DNA of 64,000 nt, taken from Roridomyces roridus. Taxonomy: Eukaryota > Basidiomycota > Agaricomycetes > Agaricales > Mycenaceae. The notes under the pieces are model-generated. The model made no database searches, had not been told where the DNA came from, and saw nothing but the letters and a program-made list of their open reading frames with translations. The stretch is taken from contig JARKIF010000079.1 in NCBI GenBank assembly GCA_029378245.1, positions 1 to 64,000 of the forward strand, in the 5' to 3' direction. The translations under genes and the position numbers were made by a program. Positions 1-12,966 of this stretch are shown here, piece after piece (the first letter of the stretch is position 1; each line of letters starts with the position of its first letter).

Positions 1-2
1 TC

Positions 3-1657
3 GAAGCGGATTCCTCAGCGCCAGGGACAGAGCAGCCTGAAATTCGGGTTGATGAAGACACATCCATCTTCACGCGGCATACGGACCCATTCAATCCGGC
101 GCGAGTCGCGCGTATCTTGGAGGTGGTGGAAATTGGCGATGACATCACGTCGGAGGAGCGCGCGCAGATTGAAGCGACTATCCGCGAGTATGCTGACGTC
201 TACGCGTTGTCGGTCAGCGAGGTCAAGGCAATCCCGGGCGCAGTGCATCGTCTGCACGTACCGGAGGGCACAAAACTGAATACCAAGATCCAGCAGCGCC
301 GCCTGACACCTCCCCAAGCTTCGTATTTCTCAAAGGCTTTGGATACAATGCTGGATGCCGGGATCATCAAACCCATTGCCGCCGCAGACGTTAAATGTGT
401 CTCACAATTGACGAACTGCACGCGAAAATCAATGCGGAGTGTACGCAGGCGCAGCTACCTGAGCCGTTTGATGTGCCCGCCGTCGAGAATCTGCCACAGA
501 TGGAGAACACCAACAAACCCGAGAAATGGCGTGTCTGCACAAACTACAAGTCCCTGAACAATGTCACGCAGGTGCTGCAGATGCCGCAAGGAGACATACG
601 TACCAAGCAACAGGCGCTCAGCGGACACCGCTGGGTTTCGATGTTTGACTTTGCGGCCGGGTTCTACGCCGTGGAGGTAGCAGAAGAAAGCCGCCCATAT
701 ACCGCGTTTTATGTCGAGGGACGCGGGTATTTTGTCTACTGCCGTATGCTGTTTCGGCTTACCGGTGCTCCGAGTTGCTTCAATGAAGTCACAGCAAAGG
801 CTTTGCAGGGGCTGGTCGGTACAATGATCCAGTTGTTTGTCGATGATGGCGCTATGGCTGGGGATGTTTTTGCGGACGCGTTGGGGGATTTGCAGACATT
901 TCTCCAACGGTGCCGTGAGGAAACTCTGTCAATATCACCCCAGAAGACAAAGCTCTTCATGACAGAGGTCACATTTGCGGGGGAGCATGTTGGGCGGGAT
1001 GGCATCAAAGCAGATTTATCAAAGCTCACGGCGGTAGTCAACTGGGCGGTGCCGCAAACCATTCAAAATCTACAAGCATTCCTGGGTCTGACCGGGTACT
1101 TTCGTCCTCTGGTAAAAAACTACGCGCTACTCGAGAAGCCCTTGAAGGACCTGGGGAACACGCTGCAGGTACCTCCGCAAGCGGGTCATCAAGCGTATCG
1201 TAACGCTGCACAACGGCACAATATAACCGCGCAACGGGCCCCAGAACATCAACGAGCCTTCATCGCACTGAAAGTTGCGCTGACAAGCGCACCCGTCATA
1301 AAGCCGCCGAAGTACGATGGATCGTCTTTCATTGTTACAACCGACGGATGCAAGGACGGTTTTGCCGGCGTTCTATCCCAGCGTTTCGAATGGATCGACG
1401 CGCGCGGGAATAAACAGGTCCGAATACACCCACTCGGTTTTGCTTCGAAGCGGACATCGGACACGGAGTCACGCTACCAGCCGTACTTGCTTGAATTTGC
1501 GGCGTTGAAATACACGCTCGACAAGTTTTCTGACACCATCGGAGGACACCCAATCGAGCTGGAGACTGATTGTCAGGCCCTTCGCGATACAATTATCAAC
1601 AACAAGTTGAACTCCACTCACGCGCGCTGGCTCGACGGCATAATGAATCATCATCAT
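3..1657 (+). pseudogene. pol: Gypsy pol, reverse transcriptase and RNase H part
   Basis: An upstream pol stretch (about 3-395) is followed after a frame change by a long reading frame from 395. The reverse transcriptase shows WRVCTNYKSLN, then MFDFAAGFYAVEV, then the catalytic box as FVDDG, then FAGEHVGRDGIK and FLGLTGYFRPLVK. RNase H begins near 1320 with VTTDGCKDGF and ends where the TIR element enters after GIMNHHH. The frame change near 395 and the inserted element both break the protein, so this copy is dead. Removing 1658-3156 rejoins RNase H in frame with the downstream part. Confidence 0.8.
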
Positions 1658-3154
1658 CAGGAAAAACCGGATCTGCCAATTTGCACAGGATTGTTGACAT
1701 TTTGCAACAATCAAACCATCTCGGCAATCCCTGACATTCGTCGACATTTCCTGACAATTTGAGGCCAAGCCAATTCTTCAAGCAGCTTCAAGCCCACCGC
1801 TCACCCATGAAACGACTGGCACCACCAACACTTGTCCAATGATGCAGGCTCTCATATGTGACTCTCACAACACGGAGTGCTGTGGCAAACTTGTTGGGAT
1901 TTGAGAGAATTGTGCCGATAGTCAATGTGCAACTTGGTAGTGGGCATCCACGAGGCGGGCAGTAAGGAGGGAAACGAGACCATGACCACAGGCAGCGGCG
2001 CGGGGACTGGAAGATTTGGGGCAAGTCATTGCCGAGACGTGGGAAGTCTCGGACAAAAATCACCGCCGAAGATAGCCGAGGATCAATCAGGACGTGGCAT
2101 CCAAACAAGATGTCAATTTCTTCACTCTCTTCTTAACCACCACCACCCCTTCATCCCTCTCTCCGCATCTGGTGCTTCCTTCTTCGGCCAACGCCAGCGT
2201 CGCTCCGTTCCCTGGTGGAGTCAAATCCAACACCCGCTCTACAATGTCAATAATCTGCCTATGCACCGTCATCCACTGACCTAATTTGCAGGGCCCCCAC
2301 ATCATGTCCTGCCCGAGGCCCGAGTGCCCGCAATCCTTCCTCAAAGGCAGCCTTTTATTTTTCTGCCGTCCGCTGGGTCAGAGCTGCAGTCCCTTCCGGT
2401 GAGAATTACCAATTCTCTGAGTCTCGAGTCCTCATCTCCGCCGTAGACGTCGTGTCTCGTCGGATGGCTCCCATTATGGTGAAACTTACCTCGGATCCGG
2501 CATCGTTGTCTTGCAGGCAGTGGGTGCGTGTGTTCATTGTGCCATGGGACTATAATTGATTTTGACCTGGCACCCAGATGTTCTGGACGGAATGGGCGGG
2601 CATCGTGTGTGGCCGCATCACCGCATCTAAATCATGTACGTTACCGTTGTCGTGATGTCCCCGCTTGCTAACCTTATTGCCATAGATTGCCGTTAGCTCC
2701 TCAGGACATCACCTTCGCTGCCGTCCCTATGTGCCACTGGTGCTCACTGCTTCTGCTCAGCTCCCTGCCTGCCTTTACAGGGTATGTATGTCTTTCAAGT
2801 CCCCAATGACCTACCATTAATTTTGTCTGCCCGCTAGTAGTGCCTTCCATGCTGTGTCACACAGCAGTCTACGCCCACGGGTGCATTGTTGCTTCTATTT
2901 GGGTAGGATGGTGGTAGAACTATTAGTGTAGATGTATGCATGTATGTCTGTAGTGTGAATCTATTGTATCTTTGGATACTTTTGAAGCCAAGCAAAGGAT
3001 CAGGAGCCGAATACCGCTGTGATTCCGGGTAATTCATGCTAAATAATCAGTCACAATCGGTGATAATTTGCCGAGGAATGTCGCCAACGGATCGGGACCT
3101 GGACATTCTGCCAATCTGTCAATTGGCGTCAATTGGTGAATCCGGTTTTTCCTG
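1658..3154. mobile_element. Non-autonomous TIR element inside gypsy RNase H
   Basis: The two ends form a perfect 15-bp inverted repeat, CAGGAAAAACCGGAT, at 1658-1672 and 3140-3154. It extends to 20 bp if the ATCAT outside each end is counted. Excision of about 1.5 kb restores the host reading frame. The target duplication is too short to define (at most AT or NAT), which argues against hAT. No transposase is visible; the interior has only short frames and appears non-coding. The superfamily is not assigned. Confidence 0.7.
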
Positions 3155-3156
3155 AT

Positions 3157-4749
3157 GATATTGTTGATTGTAGACATCGTCCCGGCAAACAGAATCAGGC
3201 CGCGGATTGGGCGTCGTCCGTTGGATTGGCCTACGACATCTGGTCCACACAATTGAGCCCAGAGCAGACTGCCCTCCGTGAGCGTTTCAAAAGCGAGCCG
3301 GTTTTCCTGGAGGTTATCGAGGCTATGTACAATCTCGACCACGGCAAGCGGGTGCGTGACAAGCGCCGCGCCCGGCACCGTATGCTCGGATACGAGATTG
3401 CGGACGGAAAGTTGTGGCGCATAGGTGATGGCAAGTCCACTCGCGCTCGTGCACGGCTTGAATGTATCACCCAACAAGAGGCAAAAGCACAGGCGGCGGC
3501 GGAGCACGCTAACGGCGGACACTTTGGCCGGGACTTGATTAAAATCAAGATGCTTGACCGCGTTTGTAGCCCACGTCTGGACAAGTCGATCGTCTCCGCA
3601 ATAGTTGAGTGCGGGCAGTGCAAAGCATTTGGGGGCACGCATCTTGCCGCATTACTTGAGCCCGTCACGCGGCGGCACCCCTGGGAACTCATGGTCGGGG
3701 ATTACCTATCCATGCCTGTTGGGAAGGGCGGATTCAAAACCATTGGGCTGTATATGGATGTCTACTCACAGAACACATGGGGATTCAAGTTCAAGGGTCC
3801 GGGGACAATGGCAACTACAAATCAGTCACCCGAACGCATACACTTACACTTCAGAATGCCAGAGGTTTTCATGGCAGATGGTGGGAGCCACTTTGCCGGT
3901 AACCAGGTTGCCGAATACTGCGAAGCGCCTGGGTCACGATACCAACAAGTCGCGGCGTATTCTCCGTGGGTCAATGGCCTTCTGGAAGGTCAGAATGGGA
4001 AGCTACTGTCGCGCCTCAAGCGAATGTGCGCACCGCAGCTCGGAGAAGACGGTTGGGCCAAAATCACGAAGTTCACCGACCTTCCCGCTAACTGGCCCGA
4101 TCATCTCGACGAAGCAATACGGCAACTCAACAGCCGTATACTCCCGGCATACAAGTTCGCGCCCGACGAACTCTGTCTCGGGCTGGTCGTCAACACCAGC
4201 GACACACCGCTACAAATCAGCACCTCCGAACTCATGGACAGCCAGATCCACCTGCAAAACTCTTACCAAGAGCAACAGACGCTCGACGCGTATTCACACG
4301 TCGTGGAGCACGCAAACAAGAGGAAGGCGGCGTTTGATAAACGCGTCATGGATTCTCGGGACGGCGTGATTGAGTACAAGAAGGGGGACCTAGTACAGAT
4401 CCGCGACTCCTCCCTCGATCTCACACTATCCACAGAGTCGAAGATACTACCGCGCTGGGGTCAGCCACACCGGATTGTCGACTGTATACGGAATTCGTAC
4501 CGTTTGGAGACGATACACGGCTTTCCGGTGCGCGGCACCATCAGTGCACGGCGTTTGCGTCGATTCAATCCTCGGCGGGGTACGGAGTTATTTGAGGAGC
4601 AAGCGAAACTCGAGATGGAGCGTGGCGAGAGGCCCGATGAGGTTATGGAGGGCGTAGACTTGGAGGAGGAGGACGGCGATGAAGGAGAGGTGGAGGATGT
4701 AGTCCTTGGGGAAGGAGAGGTGCCAGAAGGTTTGAATGGGGGTTTGTGA
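3157..4749 (+). pseudogene. pol: Gypsy pol, RNase H end and integrase part
   Basis: This resumes the interrupted RNase H (DIVDCRHRPGKQNQAADW, with the metal-binding Asp) and continues into integrase. A zinc-binding HHCC region ends in CGQC. The catalytic core has VGDYLSMP, FMADGGSHF and NGLLEGQNGK, supplying the D, D and E residues. The C-terminal part has KKGDLVQI and ends in an acidic Glu/Asp-rich tail. The integrase frame is open to its stop, but the upstream pol is broken, so it cannot be made as one polyprotein. Confidence 0.8.
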
Positions 4750-4944
4750 GAGGTTATGTTGAGGCTTCGTTGGCGCAGGGACTGCGCCACGCGGGAGGGG
4801 GGCGCATGGACCAGCTATGCTGGTCTGGTCGTGGTTCCGGACTGGGTTTGGATTGTTTGGACATGTAGATACAGTGATTGACATGTACGGATTCGGACAG
4901 TAGATAGACAGCTCTTCTCCTCCACACGACCAGACCGTACCGCT

Positions 4945-6147
4945 CCACCAATGAGGTCCTCATCGAGATCATCCAAAAAGCACCCAGACCTGACCAGGCG
5001 ACGCTCTGCCGCGTCTCCAAGCTTTTCCATGAGCTTGTCTTGCCCAGCCTCCTCCGAACTGTTGTCTTGGAGGATAAAAAATCCGAAGCTCTTGAGGCTT
5101 TCTGTAGCGCGATGACTCGGAATCCTGCTCGAGCAGATTCAGTGCGCTCTCTGCGCTACAGAAATCGGTATGTTTTGAGCAAGATCTCCCTCGACTCACG
5201 AGACTCATTGCCCGCACCCAGATATTATTATGGCTCCCTCCCCGCAGAGTGCTTATTACAAGCCTTGGCACTCATGACAAGGCTAGAACACTTGTCCGTC
5301 TATGACTACGGCGACTGCGGAATGGTCTCCTATCTCACTGGCTTCACCTTTCCCAACCTCTTGGTCTGCATTTTAGAAGCCGCGCCCGATGATTCCTGGT
5401 ACCCCCATGTCGCGCCGTTTCTGGCTCGCCACCCCACCATAACCCATCTACGTCTGTGCAGCGTCAATGGAGACGAACTCGTGCCGAAGGGTACTCTCCT
5501 ACCCAACCTGCAGTATTACCAGGGAGATCTCTCGCTCCTTTGCGCATTCTCGAAGCACAGTCTTCGAGCTTTTCAAACCTCCTTCACCCCGGATCTTATC
5601 AAAAAGCTCAGTGCGCAGGCCGGCCCCAATCTCACCATTCTTGGCATCAAATTTTTATTCATGTCACCGTCACAAATTTTCGAGGCCCTTGAGCATGTGT
5701 CGACTCATATGCCGCATTTGAAAAGTTTGAAACTGTATTGCCTGGGCAATTACAGTGTTCGCACGGTGAGCCTGCAGTTTCAAATCTTTTCCTTGAAGGG
5801 CTGCTTAGATTCATTCAGGAAAGACTCACCGCGTACCTACCCCGTCTCGAGAGTCTCGAATATCTGGTGTTTGAACATGCCGCTCAAAATAATCGTTCAG
5901 TGGTTGAAAGGTACAACGACCAAAAGACTTTACAAGTCTGGGTAAACACCTCGCCAACTCTGAGGGGCGGCTGCATTGGTAATAAATTCGGTTATCCTGA
6001 CTCCGCAAGTTCATCCATCTTACTATAGGCAAAATAGCTAGGCGGAAAGTCGGCGACAAATGGGAGAAGTGTCACAGTAAGGTGATTCATTCGGAAGCCG
6101 GGTTTGCAGTGTTCAAAGAAGTTTTGTTGGTTGCCGACGGCGAATGA
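4945..6147 (+). CDS. F-box-like/LRR protein, copy A, 5' end truncated or displaced
   Basis: The translation starts within an F-box-like motif (NEVLIEIIQKAPRPDQATLCRVSKLFHELVLPS) and continues with degenerate leucine-rich repeats (HPTITHLRLC, MPHLKSLKLYC). Exons are about 4945-5765, 5819-5978 and 6029-6147, with introns of 53 and 50 bp placed by comparison with copies B and D. The last exon encodes the family end KVIHSEAGFAVF. The first residues before the F-box, including a clear ATG, are missing; the preceding DNA has a stop in frame. The gypsy element immediately upstream probably removed or replaced the start. F-box proteins usually recruit substrates to SCF ubiquitin ligases; the target here is unknown. 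Confidence 0.6.
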
Positions 6148-6316
6148 AGTAGTTCGGTGATTGTATTTAATAAACACATGGAGGTCAATCAAGCAAAGAA
6201 GCCGTGTATCCATGAATTTCAATCAGAACCTAAGTAAGAAAGCCATAACTACAGTGTACAAGGTCATACAAAAGCTCGCAGGGCCTATTCCGACAACACA
6301 ATAATGCACCTGCACC

Positions 6317-7776
6317 TTAACCTTGAACATCACAGAACCCAATTTTTCCCTCAATTTTCCCCAGCTGCAACTTTTTCTTCTTCCCAGTCTTGATGCCCCG
6401 CTTTGACATTCCACCGAATGTATCAGACATCCCCCCAGCCGATGCAGCAGCCATGAGATGTAAGGCATCCCCAGGATCAAAATCTGCATGTTCTGAAGGA
6501 ATTCCACGGAGTCCACTCTTATACTCGGCGAAGAGAACAAGAGCGATGGACGCCAATGCAATGAACAATATTGGCAGGAAGATAATGTAGTCCTTTGCTT
6601 CTTTGTGATACTGCCATCCGATGGAGCTGATGCTGAGGAAGCCTGTGATGTTCCGCACCAAGGTGGGTGGAGGTCCAGGGAGACTGTAGAACCCATGGGT
6701 GCCCGCAAGGTAAATTTTCATCAGTGTTCCAGTGGACGACACTACTCCTTGAAGGTACAACATCTATAAGAGTGAGATCCATGACTATCAGCAACAACCA
6801 GTGACTCTGAATATCAGTTCACTTACCATCAGCTGGGCATCCTCATTTGGATCATCTGAGCTGTCATCCTCTGAACTCAATAGAGCAAGAGTATCGCCAA
6901 TAAGGTTTCCCAAAGCACTTTGGCTGTACTCAAACACCCTCTCCATGGCAAATGTGGTGACATCTGATACCCAAAGGGGTGCGGGCTCAGCCTCGGAATT
7001 CCCAGTTGTATTGTCAATGTAGACATATGGCTGGGGGTTTGCCAGGTCATAGGTGACGAAGTAATTGATTATTTGAGGGGTCACTGTACAGAGCATTGAT
7101 CCAGACTGTGATGCATATTTTCCCGTGCGGCTTATGATCACAGCTAAATAAGGTTCAGTTCCTCTGTAAGAAAAAAGAGTGGTTTCATACAGTAACTGGA
7201 ATTCGAAGGAGCAATGCTGCAAACCATGGCACCAATTGTGTCGTTTATGCCAGACGCGGTTATAATGCTTGTTCCCACTATAGGAACAGATCAGAGTGAG
7301 AAATAGAACCCAAAAAAATTGAAGGCACAGGTTTCATTATTCTGGTTGCATAGTGTCGCAATTGTCACTAAATTGAACTGCAATACTGCCTGTCCCTCAA
7401 AGCCTGAGTTGGGGTTGGTGACATTGATGGTACTTTGACTCTGATAGAGTGGTGGGTCTGTGGTCTCATCAAGATGCACAACATTGCAAGAAACATTGGC
7501 AGTTAGTCCCTGTTGGGTCATAGACACATTGAGAGCCATGACAACATCATCCGGTGGAAGAGGGCCCGTGGGTGAAGTGATGAGCCAGGTCGGTCCACTG
7601 TTATTCTGGGAGGAGTCCAGAGTAGGGTTGATGGGCAAAATGCCCCCGGTGGTACCAGAGTAAAGCACATTGTTGAGATCAATCACCCCAGTATGCTTGT
7701 GATCAGCGTGAACTGCACCACTGGTGCTGATGACAGAGTGCAAGGAAGAGTTGACTTGAAATAAATCTCATCAGGA
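6317..7776 (-). pseudogene. Large membrane protein, 3' part, split by gypsy element
   Basis: This is the C-terminal half of a basidiomycete multi-pass membrane protein. It has a large extracellular-type region rich in Asn and Ser (NVSMTQQGLTANVSC, YVYIDNTTGNSE), then one strong hydrophobic helix (FLPILFIALASIALVLFAEY), and a basic tail ending in KIGFCDVQG. At least two introns interrupt it, near 6765-6830 and 7180-7300. Its 5' half is at 13450-14189; the halves join in frame when the retroelement and one copy of the 5-bp duplication are removed. No family name is recognised. Function unknown. Confidence 0.7.
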
Positions 7777-7939
7777 TGGAAACTCACGGAGAGAAACACT
7801 CAGAATCGGACAGAGGGAACAAATAAGGCCGTTGCGTGGGTTTCGAATCGTAGAGTACGCGTACAAGATGAGGGTAGCAGACAAGAAAAGGTGATGATCA
7901 AAGCGTAAACAACGTCAACTGTAAACCAGCAGGTTTACA
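7777..7939 (-). repeat. 3' LTR of the gypsy chromovirus
   Basis: A 163-bp direct repeat matching 13287-13449. In element orientation its 5' end holds an inverted repeat (TGTAAACC and GGTTTACA around a 4-base loop), so the LTR edge can fold into a hairpin. The TSD CAGGA lies immediately outside at 7772-7776. Confidence 0.95.
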
Positions 7940-8113
7940 CCCTCCCCCTCCCTGGAAAATCCAGCCGTCAGTATCAACAATCCAAATGTAAAGTATGTAT
8001 CGTAAAAGTAAAGTAAGCCACAAACAAAATGCATGCCCGAGAGGTCTTCACGAGACAGCTGTCCCAACCCCTCGACTGCCAACAGAAGGAAAGATTGCTC
8101 AGCCGAGCGTCCA

Positions 8114-10345
8114 TCAGTCTTGAGAACGAGCGAGCCAGTTGTCGAGGGCCTCGCAGTCGGCCAACTCACGCCCGGGGAGCCATTTGTCGCCGCCAGGCCC
8201 ATAGCCGGTGAAACGAACGTAATACTGTTTCCCGCGTCTGCGCTTGCGCTCGTCTAGAATCCTGTCGACGTAGAATTCCTCTTCACCGCGGTCGTTGACA
8301 ATCGGGGCGGGCTTCGCGAGTTTGCGGTCCGGGAACAGTACGTCGTCGTTTTCTACAAAGGGTTCAATTTCTGAAGCATGGAAAACAGGGTAAACGTTTG
8401 GTTGGTTTTCAAGGTCGAGCGTATAAGTTGAGCACGCCGGGTGTGCCGCGATGACCTTGTATGGGCTGTCGAAGCGAGGCATGTACTTGGCCACACGCCC
8501 GCTGCCCTTGTGAATATAATGCGCTCGACGATGTGCGGTGGTCAGCTTTACACGATCCCCGACCTTGATGTTGTGGTCAGGCCGACGAGACTTGTTCGCT
8601 TGTTCAGCCTGGGACAGTTTGGCAGTCAGAAGATTTTCCCGGGCCTCAAGGACGTCCAGTTCCAAACGCGCGATCAGGTCCACAGCGGTTTTCTCGGCCT
8701 CAGGCAGTTTTCCTCGCGGTCCAGCGACCAGGGGCGGAATGACGCGAGGCGAGCGGCCCATGCGTAGTTGAAAACCAGAAAAGCCTGTCGACGCGTTCAC
8801 GGTGTTCATCATGTCGAAACGGACGCGAGGGAGGGCGCGGACCCAACCGCGCTGGTTCCGCGAGACATGGTAACGTATCGCCTGGTTCACGGTCTTGTTC
8901 GTCCGTTCCGAGGCGCCGTCGGTCTGGGGATGAAAAGCCGTCGACATCTTCAATTTAACACCTGTCAGTTTGTGCAGCGCGGCCCAGAACTCGGAGACGA
9001 AGAGTTTATCGCGGTCACTGAAAATATCGAGGGGCAGCCCGTTCTCACAGTACCACTGGTCGAAGAATACAAGTGCAAAGTCGGGTGCCGATATGTCGGT
9101 GCGTGTGGGAGCGAGGCGAATGTCGGAACCGAGACGACAGGTGAAAGACGCGATGCAGTTGTAACCTTGGTCCAGAGGAAGGGGACCAATAAAATCAATT
9201 GCCACGGAGTCCCCGCGGCCTTCGGGGATGGGATTTGGATGCAATGGGCCAGCGGGACGCTTTGTGCGTGACTTGTTACGCTGGCAGTCCGCGCAAGCAG
9301 GGATGTAAGCGCCTTCGAGGTCGCGCCGCATATTCGGCCAGTAGTAACAGTCGCGGAGGGATTTGTACGATTTATCGAAGCCAAAATGGCCGAGAGCGTC
9401 GTGCGCAAGGTGGAAGAGGTCCTGCCGGATGGTACCAACCCGAGGGATAATCAGGCGGCCAGCGACGTACCAAAGGCCATCACGGAATTCGAGGCCCGGC
9501 ATTCCCTTGACCACAGAGTCCAGTTTTGCGCACCACGGGTCGGTTTTGTAACCCGCACGAATCTCGCGGAGCACCTTCTCGTCAACAGAGACCTGGAGGA
9601 CAGGAGCAACAACATCGTCCAGACCGGAGTCCTTGCCCGTGATCCGGGTAGCGGCCAAACAACGGACCGCCCTCTGTGGCGAATCACGACCAGCAAGTAC
9701 AACAGCAACAGGCGGCGCATCGCCAGCAGCACCAGCCTCGATTGCAGACTCCATCGCAGCGGGAGTGTCGACAAAATCCGTTCGAGACAACGCGTCAGCT
9801 ACGGCGTTGTCTTCACCTTTAACATATACAACAGTGTAATCGAACTGCGACATGAATTCGGACCATCTAGCCTGACGACGGGAGAGGTCCTTCTGCGATC
9901 CAAAGTTCTCCAAGGTGCGATGGTCGGTGAACACCGTGAATTCGTTTCCGAGTAAGTCCACCTTCCAACGATGGAGAGCCCGTACAATAGCCAGTAGCTC
10001 CTTCTCATGGACGGGATAGTTTAACTCGGCACCTTTGAAACTGCAAGAATCGAAGGCAACCGGTCTCGACGTGTCCCAAGTAGGCCCGTAAGAGAGCATG
10101 GCGCCTGAGCGTCTATCGCTGGCATCGGTTGTCACAAAAATCTGGTTTTCACCACGATTTTCGTGGTCTATAACAGTAAGACAATCACGGCTGACGACGA
10201 TCTTCTTAATGTTTTCGAAGGCACGCTGGTGGTCCCGCGTCCAAGGCGGGAAATGTTTATCGCACTCTTTCACTGTCAGTTTCTCCAAGGTGGGAGTCCA
10301 TTCGGCCAGGTTGGCAAGAATTTGCTGATGTAACGAACCAGTCCA
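8114..10345 (-). pseudogene. pol: Gypsy chromovirus pol: RNase H, integrase, chromodomain
   Basis: The frame opens around FLP/NLAEWTPTLEKL, the end of reverse transcriptase. RNase H follows (IFVTTDASDRRSGAML, FTVFTDHRTLENF). Integrase has a zinc site (HDALGHFGFDKS .. CADCQRNK) and the D, D, E residues in AIDFIGPLP, FSDRDKLF and DGASERTNK. The C-terminus is a chromodomain (EEFYVDRILDERKRR .. YYVRFTGYG .. KWLPGRELAD), which in chromoviruses guides integration to marked chromatin. The frame lacks one base relative to the upstream gag-pol frame at about 10305-10325, so this copy needs a correction, a sequencing error or ribosomal slippage to be expressed whole. Confidence 0.85.
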
Positions 10346-12966
10346 AGGAAGGCGCGAACGTTGGTGCTGGACCGAGGCGTTGGCCAATTGACGATGCGCT
10401 CGACCTTGCCCGTGTCCGCTTCAACACCGCGCTCCGAAATTTGATGACCCAGGAAGGCCACGGAGTGCTGGAACAGCTTCGTCTTCTTCGAATTGCAGTA
10501 CAGGCCGGCCTTGCGCAATGCCTCAAAAATCAATTCGACATCTCGTTCATGATCCTCGACGTTCTCCGACCAGATAATGATGTCGTCCAGGTAGACGTGG
10601 CATATTTTGCCAATATATTCGCGAAGAGCAGCGGTAACTCTGCGCTGTTGAACTGCCGGTGCGTTCTTCAGGCCCTGAGGCATAACCAGCCACTCATAGA
10701 GGCCCAAAGGAGTGTTAACAGCAGTATACTTTATAGAGTCCTCGTCAAGACGAGTCTGAAAAAAACTATCGGTAAAGTCGATTGTCGACCAGATCTTCCC
10801 TTTCGCACAATCTGCAAGAATGTCGTCAACTTTAGGCAGAGGGAAGGCATCCCGAATCGTTATCGCATTCAAACGTCGGAAATCGTTGACCCAACGCGGT
10901 AGGGAAGTCTTGTCAGCTTTCGGGATCAGGAAAGCCGGAGACGCATGTGGGGAAGTCGAAGGGCGAATGCGACCAGCTTCCAAATGATTCTTTATCAACG
11001 TCTGCCAGGCGTCCTTGTATTTTCTCGGACTGGAATAGGATCGGGACTCGAGGTCTTTAGTCGCCTGCTTCACCTTAATTTCGCAAACGACGTCGGTGGG
11101 TAACATGTCAACGTGAGGCATTGGTTCGAACAGCATAGGAAACTTAGGGCGTAACTTGTCAGCCTTCGCGTCCAAGTCCGCTCTTTGGGCAAGTGTCACA
11201 ATTCGGTCACGGACAGCGGCCACAACGTCGACTTTAACAGACTCCTCGTAATGAGGATCCGACTCAAGCTTTGTACGCCGTGCATCGCAGGTGGATTTCA
11301 GCTCCTTTGCCATGGCAATGTGGTCTCGTTTTGTCTGGCGACGTTTCTCGATTGGCGACTTACGAGACTTCAACGGCGGAGGGGCGGTGCATGGCTTGAA
11401 TAGATCGTAGTTTACTCGCTTGTCGACAACTGAACACTCATGGTGATCAATGACAATATGATTCTTCTCAAGCCATGGTAGGCCGAGTAACAATGGAGTA
11501 CAATGAGCACCATCGTCAATAAGAGCACGGACAGGGACAGAGGAGGGGGAGCCGGGACCGTCCAGAAGACAGTCCCAAAAAAGATGACAAGAGCGGTGAC
11601 TCACGTCGGTAACGTCCTGCGAGTCGTCATCAACACTGTCGTCGTTGTCGTCAATCGAATTGTCCTTTGGGAAAACAACGGCGGCAATCGCCTTGCTCTT
11701 GCCACGTCTCTTCGACGCCGCAGCATCGACATCGGCCTGCGTCAAGGTCCGATAGTTGACTGCGTTGGCGAAACCATTCGGGCAAGAGTTTGACATGTGG
11801 CCGGCGAAGAAACGACGACACTTGCGACACCCATCATTGGCGTCCAACAAGGTACGTTCAGAGTCAAGGAGCTGCGGGAGACAAGGGGTGGATGACGATG
11901 AGGAAGGAGTGGAGGGTCCGGCGGATGCTGGGGCAAGGGACGAACTACGCGCGCCTCCAAAGGGGCGTTTGCCCACACGAACGTCGTCGGGAGCCGCAGC
12001 CTTGCGTTTAGCCTTCTCCGCAGCAGCAGCAAACTTCTCCTTCTCAGCAGCCAATGCCGCAGAAAGCGCGGCGGTCATATCTGCGGCGTCAGCGACACGT
12101 TTGCGATCAACCAGATTGACGGCCGCGATCCATTCGTCAAAATCAGTCTTCTTCGGCGCTTCGGAGTTGGAGAGCATGGCTGCGAGGCTGTCAATCATGC
12201 CCGCCTCCAGATGGTGGCGAATACGGACATCGTCGACGCCGAGGTCAGGCAGCTTGGAAGCGATGGGGTCGTCGGTGAGGAGAGCGGCCATGGAGCAGAC
12301 ATCGGTTTGAAAGGTATCAAAGGTCTCGTCCTTGGTCATACGACGCGAGAATACTTTGCGGCGGTGAACGTCGATCCAATCAGCGTCAAGAAACTTCTTC
12401 TTGAACAACGTCATGAACTCGAGGAAGGTCATCTTGATCAATTTCTGGTAGGTAGCGTCCGGCCGAGTCCACGAGGTGATGCGTGGGTCCTGGAAACAGT
12501 TGATAATACGGACGACCTGGTCGGCCTCGGCGATGGGGATGGAGTGGGCATTGAAGTACCCGCGGCAAAAGCTGACGAACTCGGCGCACGCGTCAGGCAT
12601 GACCTTTCCGCGTCCGAAGATGGGTGCCTTGTTAGGCACGTTGATGACAATCGCCGTACCATCCTCGGCGGGGGCAACGGACAGCGGGGAGGACATGAAT
12701 GCGGATGGAGCGGTGAGGAAGGAGAGGTCGAACGAGTCGTCGGAAACGTCGGGAGACGGTGCCTGGGGGACGAGTGTCTGCGAACGAGATTGGGAGACTA
12801 TGGGAGGGGAGATGGGGCGAGTCGGGGTGAAGGAAGAGGAGGAGAAGTGAGGAAGGAGGTCGTGCGAGGGGGGAGTCTCAATCTCGATAGGCAGGGAGCT
12901 CGACTCGGACGATTTGAGCGGCTCTGTGAGAGATGAAGACGACTCGGTCTCAGTCAACGGCGTCAA
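10300..12966 (-). CDS. gag-pol: Gypsy chromovirus gag, protease and reverse transcriptase
   Basis: A single frame of about 880 residues begins with a Ser/Thr-rich N-terminus and a capsid-like region (FFEFMTLFKKKF-type helices; residues about 120-260). A zinc knuckle of CCHC type follows (CRKCRRFFAGHMSNSCP). The protease motif reads ALIDDGAHCT, an Asp-Asp-Gly in place of the common Asp-Ser/Thr-Gly. Reverse transcriptase runs from about residue 640 with RWVNDFRRLNAIT, TIDFTDSFFQTRLD, PQGLKNAPA and the catalytic YLDDIII. The start ATG at 12966 lies about 320 bp downstream of the 5' LTR. Gag and pol share one frame, as in many fungal chromoviruses. Confidence 0.85.

Larger units (their letters stand above)
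1..4749 (+). mobile_element. Degraded Ty3/gypsy retrotransposon, 5' end outside window
   Basis: The polyprotein order is reverse transcriptase, RNase H, integrase, which is the Ty3/gypsy order. The 5' LTR and gag lie left of the window. The pol reading frame shifts near position 395, and a TIR element interrupts RNase H at about 1658-3154. No 3' LTR can be defined because the matching 5' copy is not visible. The sequence just right of the integrase stop runs into F-box copy A within about 200 bp, so the element probably ends between 4750 and 4945. It is unlike the chromovirus at 7777-13449: its integrase end has no recognisable chromodomain and is instead a long acidic tail. Confidence 0.85.

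Noticed and set aside
4750..4945. A 3' LTR for the first gypsy element
   Set aside because: The partner LTR is outside the window and no repeat elsewhere in the window matches, so the borders cannot be supported.
12211..12936. Plus-strand 241-codon frame over the gypsy gag
   Set aside because: It is the antisense shadow of a well-supported gag frame.
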